DNA of 64,000 nt from Candidatus Thiothrix sulfatifontis (GCA_022828425.1 CP094685.1:2170001-2234000); one strand, 5' to 3'; positions 1-11,679 are shown, numbered from the stretch's first letter. Translations and numbers: made by a program. Notes: a model not told the origin generated them from the sequence alone.

Positions 1-712
1 TCAGGTGTTGTTGGGTTTCCACTAAGCTTTGCAGTTGCGTCGTCATGTGATCAAAGCCTTTGCCCAAATCCGCTAATTCATCGCGCCGTGAACCAATGTC
101 TTGTGCGACACGGCGGGTCAGGTCGCCTGCTGCAACTGTTTGAAAAGCCTTGTTCAAAAGCTTGACTGGATGAGAAAAATACCACGCCAATCCCCAGCTA
201 CTCAGAAAGCTGGCAGCGAAAATGCTGAATATGACCAGTACGTCTGCTGTGTGTTTTTTATTCATGCGCAAGCGGTGGGCGTTTGCAAATTCGGGAAATT
301 GCCCCGACCAAGGGGCGAACAATAGATAGGTATTACCGTCATGATCCACTTCTCGCATCACCGGAAAGCTCAAGTTAAGCGGTGTTGCAGCGCGTAATCG
401 TGCCACTACGGTTGGCGCAACCGTGCGCCCTAATAATTCCTGATTAGCATTGTCGAGTGCGTAGATTTGCATGTCAGCGGGAGCTTCCTGATCCTGTTCG
501 CGTAACATCGCGGTAAGTGCGGCTGTTCCACCGTGCTGTAAAGTGAGCGCGGCTGCTTTTACGGCGACAATCGACATCGGATGTACGACGGTGGTTTCTT
601 CCAAGGTGTGAAGTTGCCACTGTTGTACTAACAAGGGGATACCAACCACGCCAAACAGCAGTAGCAACGCCAACCAAAATGTCAGCAAAATTTTCCAAAA
701 AAGGCGGTTCAT
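1..712 (-). CDS. Two-component sensor histidine kinase, N-terminal part (cut by window edge)
   Basis: Membrane sensor of a two-component system, read leftward and running off the window. The visible 237 residues begin at the ATG at 712, whose ATGA overlaps the stop of the response regulator by four bases, so the two genes are translationally coupled. An N-terminal membrane helix (about residues 6-28) is followed by a periplasmic region of about 110 residues, a second helix (about 140-163), and a HAMP linker carrying the typical DLTRRV and RRDEL(A)DL motifs. The HisKA and HATPase domains must lie outside the window. The layout resembles CpxA/RstB-type kinases; the signal sensed is unknown. Confidence 0.88.
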   Translation of the reverse strand, partial: MNRLFWKILLTFWLALLLLFGVVGIPLLVQQWQLHTLEETTVVHPMSIVAVKAAALTLQHGGTAALTAMLREQDQEAPADMQIYALDNANQELLGRTVAPTVVARLRAATPLNLSFPVMREVDHDGNTYLLFAPWSGQFPEFANAHRLRMNKKHTADVLVIFSIFAASFLSSWGLAWYFSHPVKLLNKAFQTVAAGDLTRRVAQDIGSRRDELADLGKGFDHMTTQLQSLVETQQHL

Positions 713-1395
713 GCGGGTAACAGTAGCAATTGATAACCTTGCGCTCGCACCGTGCGGATACTCAAACAGTCTCCGGCGATGTCATCCAGTTTCGTGCGTA
801 AGCGTCCGATGTGCACGTCGATACTCCGGTCAAAAATGGTTAAGGAACGCTTCAGTGCATACAATGCCATTTCGTCTTTGCTGACAATGTAACCTACCTG
901 CCGCACCAGAATTTCCAATAAACGGTATTCCGTATGCGTCAACGCGAGTGGCGTGGATTGCCAATAAGCGGTGGTTTGTTCAGCAAGCAGTTGCAAATGT
1001 CCCAAGGTCAAATGTTGGGTTAATGCCTGCCGTGTTTGAGTGCGGCGTAAAATCGCGCGGATACGGGCGACTAATTCCCGCGCATTGAACGGCTTGGCAA
1101 GGTAATCGTCTGCACCCATGTCCAGACCCTTGATACGATCGGCATCGTCATGTCTGGCGGTTAGCATTAACACGGGCACGGCATGATTTTGCCGTAATAG
1201 GGTTAGCACTTCGATGCCGTTTAAGCCCGGCATCATGTAATCCAGCACCAATAAGGCAGGTTCAAACTCCACCACCATACTGAGTGCCTCCGTGCCATTG
1301 GTGGCGATTAACACGCGAAAGCCTTCTTGTGTCAGAAAAGCCTGCAACATGTGCAGCAAACTCGTGTCATCGTCCACCAATAGCAGGGTATGCAT
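709..1395 (-). CDS. OmpR-family response regulator
   Basis: DNA-binding partner of the sensor kinase that follows it with a four-base overlap. The receiver domain (about residues 1-115) has the acidic cluster DDD at 8-10, phospho-acceptor D52 in LVLDYMMPG, T79 and K101 (YLAKPF). The C-terminal winged helix (about 125-226) has the OmpR-type ending with RSIDVHIGRLRTKLDD. Its 228 residues are normal for the family. It belongs to the CpxR/RstA-like branch, but the regulon cannot be told from this window. Confidence 0.93.
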   Translation of the reverse strand: MHTLLLVDDDTSLLHMLQAFLTQEGFRVLIATNGTEALSMVVEFEPALLVLDYMMPGLNGIEVLTLLRQNHAVPVLMLTARHDDADRIKGLDMGADDYLAKPFNARELVARIRAILRRTQTRQALTQHLTLGHLQLLAEQTTAYWQSTPLALTHTEYRLLEILVRQVGYIVSKDEMALYALKRSLTIFDRSIDVHIGRLRTKLDDIAGDCLSIRTVRAQGYQLLLLPA

Positions 1396-1418
1396 AAACG
1401 TGCCAGTGCCTCGTGATC

Positions 1419-2402
1419 TTACTGTTTTAAGTGTAAATTCAGGAAGTTGATAACGGCGGTTTCCACGTAAACTTCTTTGAAATCCCCCGCACCGTGTGTC
1501 CCGTTGGCGATGGGCATGTAACTGCTTTTAGCTTCACCAAACTTAGTGCGAATCGCATTATGCAGACGTTCTGACTGCGCAGGCGCAATATTACAATCCA
1601 TCAGACCATGAAACATATAAAACGGTGGTAATGGCGTGCTGCTAGGTAGCGCTGCCAGATAAGTCAAAGGACTGGCGGCATCCGCTTTGCTTTTATTTTC
1701 ACTGACAGTTGCACCGATCAGCGCGGATTCAGGCGAATCTGCCGCGCCGTTTGCGCCGGTACAACGGGTGACGTTGGTTGCCAGCATATCCGCATCCATG
1801 TTGTAAAAGTCGATTGGCCCAAACCAATTTACCGCTGCTTGAATGCGCGTGGCAGGGTCATTGGCTAAGGCGATGCCCATCATGGATGCCAAGTGTCCAC
1901 CTGCTGATGCACCCCATGCGCCAATTTTATCAGGATTCAAGCTATAAGTAGCCGCATTCGCTCGTAGATAAGTCACGATGCTTTTCATGTCATCCAATTG
2001 TGCAGGCCATTGCGCTTCGGTGCTCAAACGGTAATTGACGCTGACCACGGCATAACCCGCATTATTGAGGGCTGTCAGGGATTGTGGGTTTGCTTTGTCG
2101 CCGAATTTGAAGGCACCACCGTGAATCCAAATCACCGTTGGAAATGTTCCCGTGCCGGTGGCTGGTAAGTAAATATCCATCTTTTGACTGTTGGAAGTGG
2201 CGGCATAGGCAACATCTTTCCAGCTACGGGTCGATATTGCGGTGGTTGTGGTTGCCGTCGTTCCTGTGGTGGTATCCGTGGTGGTCGCTCCCGCTGTCGT
2301 CACCGTACTGCTCGAACTTCCTCCGCAGGAAGCCAAGAATACGCTGGTTAATGCGGCAGTAAGCACTACCTTAGTCCATGATGATAAAGGGATGTGGGTC
2401 AT
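1419..2402 (-). CDS. Lipoprotein alpha/beta-hydrolase (esterase, BD-FAE/hormone-sensitive-lipase-like)
   Basis: Predicted envelope-anchored carboxylesterase of 327 residues. The ATG at 2402 is preferred over the longer reading frame because AGAGGAAA lies just upstream and a lipoprotein signal follows at once, with lipobox LASC and lipid-carrying Cys26. A Thr/Ser-rich linker (about 28-58) leads to an alpha/beta-hydrolase domain with the oxyanion motif HGG at 94-96, the nucleophile elbow GASAGG with Ser166, and a likely catalytic His303 near the C-terminus. The best fit is the feruloyl/acetyl esterase group acting on acylated sugars; the substrate is an inference. A strong inverted repeat lies just upstream. 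Confidence 0.85.
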   Translation of the reverse strand: MTHIPLSSWTKVVLTAALTSVFLASCGGSSSSTVTTAGATTTDTTTGTTATTTTAISTRSWKDVAYAATSNSQKMDIYLPATGTGTFPTVIWIHGGAFKFGDKANPQSLTALNNAGYAVVSVNYRLSTEAQWPAQLDDMKSIVTYLRANAATYSLNPDKIGAWGASAGGHLASMMGIALANDPATRIQAAVNWFGPIDFYNMDADMLATNVTRCTGANGAADSPESALIGATVSENKSKADAASPLTYLAALPSSTPLPPFYMFHGLMDCNIAPAQSERLHNAIRTKFGEAKSSYMPIANGTHGAGDFKEVYVETAVINFLNLHLKQ

Positions 2403-2425
2403 CACTATTTCCTCTTTGAATAAAC

Positions 2426-2451
2426 AATGTTCAATAAAAACAGTGAACATT
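2426..2451. promoter_or_regulatory. Operator-like inverted repeat upstream of the esterase gene
   Basis: AATGTTCA and TGAACATT form perfect 8-bp arms separated by 10 bases, 24 bases before the esterase ATG. A further half-site TGTTC at 2455-2459 makes a second, overlapping repeat with GAACA. The position fits a repressor site over the promoter. The arms resemble TetR-family operators, but no regulator gene adjoins it. Confidence 0.5.
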
Positions 2452-2484
2452 ATTTGTTCCAGAGAGCTAGATCGGAAAGCATTG

Positions 2485-3263
2485 TTACATTTCTTTACAT
2501 TCGCGTGCTTGTTCAGCCAACTTCCCCAATACGTGGCTGACAGCGACGAAGGCAAAACTCGCCGTCACCGTTGTCACCGAGCCAATTCCCCCAGCGCAAC
2601 TCAAATCACACGCGCTTGCACCTTCTGCCCGCTCCGGCAAGGTCATCGCTTCTTCCGACCACACGGCAGGCACGTCAAAACGGCGTTTGGGGTTGCTGCT
2701 GAAACCGTAATGCTGGCGCAATTCCTTACGCACTTTCGATAGCAACGGGTCTTGCAAGGTTTTGGTCAAATCGGTCAGGCGGATTTTGGTCGGGTCTTTT
2801 TGCCCACCCGCGCCACCGGCGGTAATCAGACGGATTTTATTGCGGCGGCAATACGCAATCAGTGCCGCTTTGGTGCGGGCATTGTCGATGCAATCCAGCA
2901 CGTAATCGAATTCGGGTTTGATGAGAGTCGCAAGGTTATCCTTGTCGATAAAATCTTCAACGAGATGTAATTGGCAGGCAGGATTAATGTCGAGGCAACG
3001 TTCCCGCAATACGGCAATCTTGGCACGTCCAATGGTGCTACCGAGTGCCGCCAATTGGCGATTTATATTGGATTCGGCAACGTTATCAAGGTCGATCAGC
3101 GTCAATGTGCCAATGCCACTCCGCGCCAAGGCTTCCACCGCCCACGAACCCACGCCACCCACGCCAATCACGCAAACATGCGCAACAGTGAAACGGTTAA
3201 ACGCCGCCTCACCGTAAGTGCGGATGATGCCGCCAAACCGACGGCTAACATCCATTTCCATCA

Positions 3264-3264
<1 letters not shown>
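2485..3264 (-). CDS. tcdA: tRNA threonylcarbamoyladenosine dehydratase
   Basis: E1-like ATP-dependent enzyme that cyclises t6A37 in tRNAs decoding ANN codons to ct6A. The N-terminal RRFGGIIRTYG signature distinguishes TcdA (CsdL) from MoeB/ThiF. A nucleotide-binding GVGGVGSW sits at residues 35-42, followed by DLDNVAESNINRQ, the usual adenylation region. At 259 residues it is of normal family length. Its ATG shares one base with the stop of purA (TAATG), so the two are read as one message. Confidence 0.92.
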
Positions 3265-5788
<2,524 letters not shown>

Positions 5789-5797
5789 GATTTGTCG

Positions 5798-5992
5798 CTA
5801 ATCGGTCAAAAAAAGCAATAGGATACCAGCAATCACACCTATCAGACCAATGGTTCGTAAGGTTTTGTCAGGCAATTCGAGCAATTCACGGTAGGCTTGT
5901 TTGAGGCGAGAGGGGCTTAAGAATGGCATAAGCCCCTCAAAAATTAACAGGAGGGCAATCGCAGTGAGCAAGTCGTTCCAGTTAAACGTCAC
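5798..5992 (-). CDS. DUF2065 (YjeT-like) small membrane protein
   Basis: A 64-residue protein with two hydrophobic segments (about 9-25 and 46-62) joined by a basic loop with the family-typical RLKQAYRELLELPD stretch. Its place between hflC (three bases away) and hisZ is the standard gammaproteobacterial arrangement for this family. Its biochemical role is unknown; the link to the HflKC complex rests on gene order only. Confidence 0.9.
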   Translation of the reverse strand: MTFNWNDLLTAIALLLIFEGLMPFLSPSRLKQAYRELLELPDKTLRTIGLIGVIAGILLLFLTD

Positions 5993-5995
5993 CGC

Positions 5996-6865
5996 TTACG
6001 GCAGGGATTGTTGCTTGAAATAACGGAAGAACTCAGAGTTGGGTTCTAGCACCATCACATCGCCATTCTTACCGATGGTATTGCGATAAGCGCTCAAGCT
6101 ACGGTAAAAGGAGTAAAATTCAGCATCTTGCTGATAAGCCTGTGCATAAATTTCAGCGGCTTTGGCATCACCTTCACCACGAATTTTTTCCGCTTCCTTG
6201 TAAGCTTCCGCCATAACAATGGTGGATTCACGGTTAGCATTTGCTTCGATTTTCGCGCCTTCTTCTTGACCCCGTGAGCGGAAATCTTGAGCCACGCGTT
6301 CCCGGTCAGAACGCATCCGGTTGTACACCGAATCACTCACCGTATCGGGGAAGTCGATGCGGCTGACGCGCACGTCAATGATTTCCACTCCTAGTTGCTT
6401 AGCGACATCTTTGGACTTGCTTTCAACGCCTTGAAGAATGCTGCCGCGTTCACCTGAAAGTGCTTCTTGAATGGTGCGGCGACTGAACTCATTGCGCAAA
6501 CCGTCTTTCATGAGCTGTTCCAGACGGTTTTCCGCATCGGGAATGCGCCCGCCGCCGGTTGAGCGGTAGAATGCTGAAACATCTTCAATCCGCCATTTCA
6601 GGAAGAAATCCACCGTGACGTACTTTTTCTCGCCCGTGAGAAATTGTTCAGGGCGGGAAGTGAGCGTTTGCACCGTTGCCGGGAATTTGCTGACCGTCGT
6701 GATGAATGGCATACGGAAATGCAGACCCGGTTTAATATCAGCATTCACAATTTCACGAAATTTGAACAAGATGGCTCTTTCCCGCTGATCCACGGTATAC
6801 ACTGATGAATATATCAGCAGAACAATGGCGCCCGCGACGACCGCGAGTATATTTTTAATATCCAT
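5996..6865 (-). CDS. hflC: Protease modulator HflC
   Basis: SPFH/prohibitin-family membrane protein that assembles with HflK into a large periplasmic cage around FtsH and modulates its proteolysis. A single N-terminal membrane helix (about residues 5-22) is followed by the SPFH domain (about 25-200) and a long charged helix with EKIRGEGDAKAAEIYAQAY. At 289 residues it has normal length. Its ATG shares one base with the hflK stop (TAATG), so synthesis of the two partners is coupled. Confidence 0.96.
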   Translation of the reverse strand: MDIKNILAVVAGAIVLLIYSSVYTVDQRERAILFKFREIVNADIKPGLHFRMPFITTVSKFPATVQTLTSRPEQFLTGEKKYVTVDFFLKWRIEDVSAFYRSTGGGRIPDAENRLEQLMKDGLRNEFSRRTIQEALSGERGSILQGVESKSKDVAKQLGVEIIDVRVSRIDFPDTVSDSVYNRMRSDRERVAQDFRSRGQEEGAKIEANANRESTIVMAEAYKEAEKIRGEGDAKAAEIYAQAYQQDAEFYSFYRSLSAYRNTIGKNGDVMVLEPNSEFFRYFKQQSLP

Positions 6866-8067
6866 TAGCGGCTCTCCCTTACACCTGTTTCCCGACCTGT
6901 GCGTGCAGTGTCGGCACTGTTGACCGTCGCATTCGTTGGCGTTTGTGCCGGGTTTGATTTGTCTGTTGCATTTTGCATGGCAGCGGCGGCAGCTTGAACT
7001 GCATTGCTATCGGCAGCAGGGCTGGTTTGCGCGTTCAGTTGATCCAGCGGCAAATACAACAAGTTGTTGCTGTTAGAGTCAATCACGATTTTACGGGTAC
7101 CTGCCATAACAGTTTCCAACGTTTCCAGATACAAACGCTCGCGGGTAACTTGCGGTGCTTTGCGGTATTCCGTTAGCAATTGCGTGAAGCGCGACGCGTC
7201 ACCTTGAGCGCGGCTGACCGTTTCCTGACGGAAAGCTTCGGCTTCGGCTTTCAGGCGTGCGGCTTTACCACGCGCTTCAGGGATCACTTTATTTGCGTAA
7301 GTTTCGGCTTCGTTTTGGTACCGATTGGCATCTTCACGGGCTTTGTTGGCTTCATCAAATGCGGCTTTTACTTGCGGCGGGGCTTCCGCATACGTCAAGT
7401 TGACGGTGATAATTTGCAGACCTGATTTGTAATTATCCAATACCTGTTGCATTTGGTTTTGAATATCACTGGCAATTTGCGCACGGCCTTCTTTGAGGAT
7501 GAAGTCCATGTCATTGCGCCCGATTACTTCACGCGCCACGCCCCGCATCACTTGATAAAGCGTCCCTTGGGTTTGATCCGCCAAGAAATCCGGGTTGAGG
7601 ATATTGAAGGCATAATCTTCAGGATTACGCACTTTATATTGCGCTGCAACCGCCACCTCGACGATGTTCTCGTCTTTGGTCAACATGGTGTTGCGATCTT
7701 GTGCGCTCCGGTTTTGCTCGGTATCGACGACTTCGACGGTTTCGATGGGGTAGGGGAAACGCCAATGCAAACCTGCATCCGTTGTGGCTTGATAGGCTCC
7801 AAAGCGCAATACCAAGCCTTGTTGACGCGCATCAATGGTGTAAAAGCCAGACAGTAACCAGCCAATCACGAACAATGCCAGCAGCAAAATAATGCCTTTG
7901 CCAGTGTTTTGATTGGGGTTGTCACCATTGCCACCGGCGCCACCGAATAGCTTGCCTAATTTTTCATTCAATTTGCGAATCAACTCTTCAGGGTCGTTGC
8001 TGCCTGAGCCACGTTTTTTTCCTGACCAAGGATCTTGTTGATTCCCACCCGGTTCATTCCAGGGCAT
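6865..8067 (-). CDS. hflK: FtsH protease activity modulator HflK
   Basis: Partner of HflC in the FtsH holoenzyme. A cytoplasmic Gly/Asn-rich N-terminus (MPWNEPGGNQQDPWSG) precedes a membrane helix at about 57-78. The SPFH domain follows (about 80-260), then a coiled-coil-like helix. The C-terminal tail is rich in Ala, Asn and Thr and of low complexity. The start is supported by AGGAG placed eight bases before the ATG. It is the first gene of the leftward hflKC-DUF2065-hisZ-purA-tcdA run. Confidence 0.96.
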   Translation of the reverse strand: MPWNEPGGNQQDPWSGKKRGSGSNDPEELIRKLNEKLGKLFGGAGGNGDNPNQNTGKGIILLLALFVIGWLLSGFYTIDARQQGLVLRFGAYQATTDAGLHWRFPYPIETVEVVDTEQNRSAQDRNTMLTKDENIVEVAVAAQYKVRNPEDYAFNILNPDFLADQTQGTLYQVMRGVAREVIGRNDMDFILKEGRAQIASDIQNQMQQVLDNYKSGLQIITVNLTYAEAPPQVKAAFDEANKAREDANRYQNEAETYANKVIPEARGKAARLKAEAEAFRQETVSRAQGDASRFTQLLTEYRKAPQVTRERLYLETLETVMAGTRKIVIDSNSNNLLYLPLDQLNAQTSPAADSNAVQAAAAAMQNATDKSNPAQTPTNATVNSADTARTGRETGVRESR

Positions 8068-8182
8068 AGTTGAAACTCCTAAATGTTTTACTGTTTGCTA
8101 GTGTCTAAGTTACAGAATAATTTCAATGCAAAGCATAACAGATTAACTTGTGCAGTTCGCAACTCACCCTGAAAAAATGGTG

Positions 8183-8208
8183 TTGAAATCCCGATAACTA
8201 GCTATAAT
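8183..8208 (+). promoter_or_regulatory. Putative promoter for the 8251 gene
   Basis: A perfect -10 hexamer TATAAT at 8203-8208 lies 42 bases before the start codon. The nearest -35-like hexamer, TTGAAA at 8183-8188, gives a spacer of only 14 bases, so the -35 assignment is weak. The 183-base gap between hflK and this gene is divergent and must also carry the hflK promoter, which I could not place. Confidence 0.4.
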
Positions 8209-8250
8209 ATTAATCACTATAGTGTTGAGTGTCATTACAATTGGGATATT

Positions 8251-9621
8251 ATGATGTCTGACGTTTTCCATCGCCTCAATTTGGAATACCTCGCATCCCT
8301 GCAAGGGTTGCAACCATCAGCCCTGAGTGACCTGTTAGAAACAGGCATACGCGGCAATTTACAGCGAGCGGGTGAGAGTGATGCGGTGATGCCGAGCTTG
8401 CGCCATCAAGTGGAATGGATGGCGGCGCTTATTGCTCAGCAAGGTGCATGGCTACAGCAAGATAAGGAACGCCAGCGCAAGCAATTGCTCAGCAATAGCC
8501 AAGGCAACTTCATCTTATACCGTGCGGGCATGAGTGTGGATTTTGCGGGGAAAAAGCTCTCAGAAGCTTTGCTGGTTCCCGCTCATGATGCCCCGCAACG
8601 GGTAGGATTAGCGGTGCAAATGCTCAAAGATGGGTTGCAGGTCAACCCACACAATTACCGCGCCCATTTTGAACTGGGTTGGGCGTACTTGTTTATGCTG
8701 AAGCAATTGCCGGAAGCCACGTTTCATCTGGAAACAGCGGCGCAACAGGCGCAAGCCGCTTCCGACCCTTTGTTTGCGCGGTTTGCACAGCGGCATTTGG
8801 CTGATGCTTGGTATGGGCGGCAAGCGTTTGGTAAAGCTGCCGACATTGCCTTGAGTATTTTGCCTGAGGCGGCTCCCGATGATCTGGAGGTGCGTTATGA
8901 ATTGTCGCGTTATTTGAGTGCCGCTGGTGACATCCCCTCAGCAGCACAACATTTGGCACAAGTGGTCGGGCGTTCCGCGATTCACTACGTACAGGCGCAA
9001 GCTGAACCCGATTTTGCTGGGCAGGGTGACATTCAGACGGTGTTGGAAGATTTGCGCAGTATCCGCGTCCAACGCATTCAACATTACGTTCATGCCAATT
9101 GGAAACAGGATGCACTGGCAACGTTGCCTTTGCCCGATCAGATTGATTCGGGTGAGCTGTTTAACCAAGTGGTGGATCAGCATGAGCGGGTAATGACCCA
9201 TTTGCCTTATGCCACCTTGAGTCAGCGCGAGAAACAAATTGGGGATCGGATTTTGGACGCCTCCAGACAGCGTATTATCCGTGAAGTGCGCTTGCGTTCG
9301 CGTCACTACGAACAAGTGGCTGAAAAAGAACGCCAGCGTTGGTCATGGGTCAATCAGACGGGCGGCGCTTTGGTGCATTTATCCACCATTTTGCTGTTGG
9401 CTTCCCTTATGTTTTACCTGCTACGCTTTGCGCTGGATCTCTTGGGAGTGGGTAATTTGTTGAATGCCGACACTTTGGTCGGCAATATTCTGGGAAGTAT
9501 GCTGTTGCTGGGCATCACTGGGGTAACGCTGCTTCAATTTGTGCCGTGGGGCATGAAAAAACTGTTGCTGAAGCAGCTTGAACTCGACAACACCGTCAGT
9601 GTTTTAAAGTCTTCTTCCTGA
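8251..9621 (+). CDS. Unknown protein with helical-repeat region and C-terminal membrane anchor
   Basis: I do not recognise a named family. The 456 residues have no signal peptide. The middle (about residues 110-260) looks like TPR-type helical repeats: the stretch HNYRAHFELGWAYLFMLKQ and the following segments have the spacing of small and aromatic residues seen in TPR pairs. Two hydrophobic segments (about 372-394 and 410-432) near the C-terminus suggest a membrane-anchored protein with its bulk in the cytoplasm. Two start codons stand side by side (MM). The 3' end overlaps the oppositely oriented protease gene by 26 bases. Confidence 0.8.
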   Translation: MMSDVFHRLNLEYLASLQGLQPSALSDLLETGIRGNLQRAGESDAVMPSLRHQVEWMAALIAQQGAWLQQDKERQRKQLLSNSQGNFILYRAGMSVDFAGKKLSEALLVPAHDAPQRVGLAVQMLKDGLQVNPHNYRAHFELGWAYLFMLKQLPEATFHLETAAQQAQAASDPLFARFAQRHLADAWYGRQAFGKAADIALSILPEAAPDDLEVRYELSRYLSAAGDIPSAAQHLAQVVGRSAIHYVQAQAEPDFAGQGDIQTVLEDLRSIRVQRIQHYVHANWKQDALATLPLPDQIDSGELFNQVVDQHERVMTHLPYATLSQREKQIGDRILDASRQRIIREVRLRSRHYEQVAEKERQRWSWVNQTGGALVHLSTILLLASLMFYLLRFALDLLGVGNLLNADTLVGNILGSMLLLGITGVTLLQFVPWGMKKLLLKQLELDNTVSVLKSSS

Positions 9622-10540
9622 ACAACACCAGCGCGGGAAACAGCAGGGCTAACCAACCGCCTTCCAATACGCCCGCCCCGCCCGGATAGCTGGCGCGTGG
9701 GTCATTCAGTGCTGCAACAGGTGCTTGTGCATACGGCGGCGGCGCAAATTGCTGAATCCAAGTGGCATAACTGGCAACACGGGTGTAAATGCCGTATTTC
9801 CCCGGCATCGCGCAACCTTCCCCTTGGCTGACAATGCCGACCTGACGGTAAACCCCGTTTTGTTGCACCATCAGGGGGCCGCCGCTGTCGCCTACGCAAG
9901 CATCGCGCCCGCCTTGTGGGTAGCCTGCGCACAACATGCTGGATTGAATTTTGCCACCGTAAGAGGTCGGGGCATTGCAGATTTCATTGGGAACGATTGG
10001 AACCGTGACTTGCTGCATTTGCGTGGGATAATTGCCGGGATAGCCGTTATTGGCCTTGGCAGCGCGTGCGCCCCAACCAACCACGGTTGCGGCAGTGCCG
10101 GGCGGCGGATTATCGGCGTAAATGGGCATGGTTGCGCCTTCTAAGGGGGCTGCCAGCATCAACAGCGCTAGGTCATTCGCGCCATTGCTCATGTTATAAT
10201 TGGGGTGAACCACAATTCGCTGGATTTGCATGTGCCGCCCATTCGGAGAATCTAACCCGGTTGCCCCTGAAAAAGCCACCAAGTCGGGCGTGCCGTATTC
10301 ATAATACAAGCCTTCCGCTTCGCCCCTGATACAATGCGCGGCAGTCAATACCCACAGGGGATGAATCAGATTACCACCGCAGAGTATTTGCCCATCGCGG
10401 GTGGTTTTGATGGCAACGACCGAAGGCCAAGCGTTTTGCCCAACTGGATTCCCGCCGACAATGCGCATGGTCAATTCGTTAGCGTTGAGTGTTTGCAGCG
10501 GCATGAGTGCCAGAAGTAGCAGCCCTAATAATTTGTACAT
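9596..10540 (-). CDS. Trypsin-like serine protease (S1) with GlyGly-CTERM-like tail
   Basis: Secreted endopeptidase of 314 residues. It has a signal peptide (about 1-20) and a zymogen-type activation site RIVGG at 26-30. The complete triad is H69 (TAAHC), D123 (NDLALL) and S219 (GDSGGPL). D213, six residues before the serine, predicts cleavage after Lys/Arg. After the protease domain a short Pro/Ala-rich linker leads to GG at 294-295, a hydrophobic segment of about 13 residues, and RKK. This tripartite tail resembles GlyGly-CTERM signals processed by rhombosortase, which is inferred here; no rhombosortase is in the window. Confidence 0.9.
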   Translation of the reverse strand: MYKLLGLLLLALMPLQTLNANELTMRIVGGNPVGQNAWPSVVAIKTTRDGQILCGGNLIHPLWVLTAAHCIRGEAEGLYYEYGTPDLVAFSGATGLDSPNGRHMQIQRIVVHPNYNMSNGANDLALLMLAAPLEGATMPIYADNPPPGTAATVVGWGARAAKANNGYPGNYPTQMQQVTVPIVPNEICNAPTSYGGKIQSSMLCAGYPQGGRDACVGDSGGPLMVQQNGVYRQVGIVSQGEGCAMPGKYGIYTRVASYATWIQQFAPPPYAQAPVAALNDPRASYPGGAGVLEGGWLALLFPALVLFRKKTLKH

Positions 10541-10625
10541 TATAAATCCCCTGTGACGTTATCATTTTGCCCACTGATTACGACCACGGGATTTTAAAAA
10601 ATACTGCATAAGGATGAAAAAATTT

Positions 10626-11492
10626 ATGAGTTTTATTTTAGTAACCGGCAATGCCACGCTGGATATTGTCAATGTGGTTGAGCATTACCCACAAGAAGAC
10701 GAGGAAATGCGTGCGGTGCAGCAGTGGCGCGAGACTGGCGGCAATGCGGCGAATGTGACGCAAGTGTTGGCGGCTCACCTGCACCGCTGTGATTTTTGCG
10801 GATTAATTGCGCAAGACAATGACGGCGATCACATTTTTAGCGCATTGGGCGAAAAATCCATTGGTTTGGAATACGCGGTGCGGCAAGCGGGTAAATCCCC
10901 CGTGTCTTACATCACCCTGAATCAGCAAAATGGCAGTCGCACGATTGTGCATCACCGCGATTTGGTGGAATTGACGGCAGCGGATTTTTGCCGAATCCCG
11001 GTTTCACATTATGATTGGTTGCACTTTGAAGGGCGTAACGTGGCTGAGCTCGCTGCGATGCTGGCTTATGCTCATGACAATATTTTCGACCAGCCGGTAT
11101 CGCTGGAAATCGAAAAAGTGCGGGATGGCTTGGAAGATTTGATTCCGCAGGTTGATCTGGTGATGTTTCCGCGTGCGTATGCGCAGGCGCACGGGTTTCA
11201 GGATGCGGAAAGTTTTTTGCGTGATCGGCAAGCCAAACACGGCAAAGTGTGGATGACGTGCACGTGGGGAGCGGAAGGTGCGTGGGCAATTGATCAGCTT
11301 GGAATGGTCTTTCATGCGCCAGCGTTGGCGGTTGAGGTGGTGGATACGTTGGGGGCGGGCGATGTGTTTAACGCTTGCCTGATTCATGCGTTGGCAACGG
11401 GGCAATTGCTGGAAGAGGCGCTGCGTTATGCGGTGAAGATGGCAGGGCGGAAAGTGCAACAGCAAGGATTGAGTGGATTTCTAACGAAATGA
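10626..11492 (+). CDS. PfkB-family carbohydrate kinase
   Basis: Predicted ATP-dependent sugar or nucleoside kinase of 288 residues. The ATG at 10626 is chosen because AAGGA lies 11 bases upstream, while the in-frame ATG at 10614 overlaps that ribosome-binding site. The N-terminus has the family-typical VTGNATLDIV. A substrate-side ETGGNAANV motif and the C-terminal DTLGAGDVFNA segment with the catalytic Asp in GAGD are both present. The closest group seems to be the ketohexokinase-like branch, but the substrate cannot be fixed from sequence. It is divergent from the protease gene. Confidence 0.9.
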   Translation: MSFILVTGNATLDIVNVVEHYPQEDEEMRAVQQWRETGGNAANVTQVLAAHLHRCDFCGLIAQDNDGDHIFSALGEKSIGLEYAVRQAGKSPVSYITLNQQNGSRTIVHHRDLVELTAADFCRIPVSHYDWLHFEGRNVAELAAMLAYAHDNIFDQPVSLEIEKVRDGLEDLIPQVDLVMFPRAYAQAHGFQDAESFLRDRQAKHGKVWMTCTWGAEGAWAIDQLGMVFHAPALAVEVVDTLGAGDVFNACLIHALATGQLLEEALRYAVKMAGRKVQQQGLSGFLTK

Positions 11493-11493
11493 A

Positions 11494-11580
11494 TGGTGCC
11501 CGGAGCCGGACTCGAACCGGCACGCTGTTACCAGCGAGAGATTTTAAGTCTCTTGTGTCTACCGATTTCACCATCCGGGC
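11494..11580 (-). tRNA. tRNA-Leu (anticodon UAA)
   Basis: On the minus strand the acceptor arms GCCCGGA and TCCGGGC pair, with a 3' ACCA encoded. The anticodon stem-loop reads GAGA-CTTAAAA-TCTC with anticodon TAA. A long variable arm (CGCTGGTAACAGCG) marks a class II tRNA, and GGTTCGAGTCC forms the T arm. Length is 87 bases. It begins one base after the stop of the sugar kinase on the other strand. No integrase or duplicated tRNA end was seen nearby. Confidence 0.97.
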
Positions 11581-11679
11581 AGGAAGAACTTAGGTAGGGC
11601 GCCAATACTACCTAACTCTATCGATTGCTGCCAGTATTTTGTTAGCATTTTGTTGTTTCCAGCGCCATAACTGTCAGCC

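Noticed and set aside
2242..2742. Long open frames opposite the esterase, purA, recN, hflK and the giant genes
   Set aside because: They lie antisense to strongly supported genes, lack ribosome-binding sites and have compositions expected of shadow frames.
11494..11580. Genomic island integrated at tRNA-Leu
   Set aside because: No integrase gene and no repeated tRNA 3' end downstream; the flanking genes are housekeeping.
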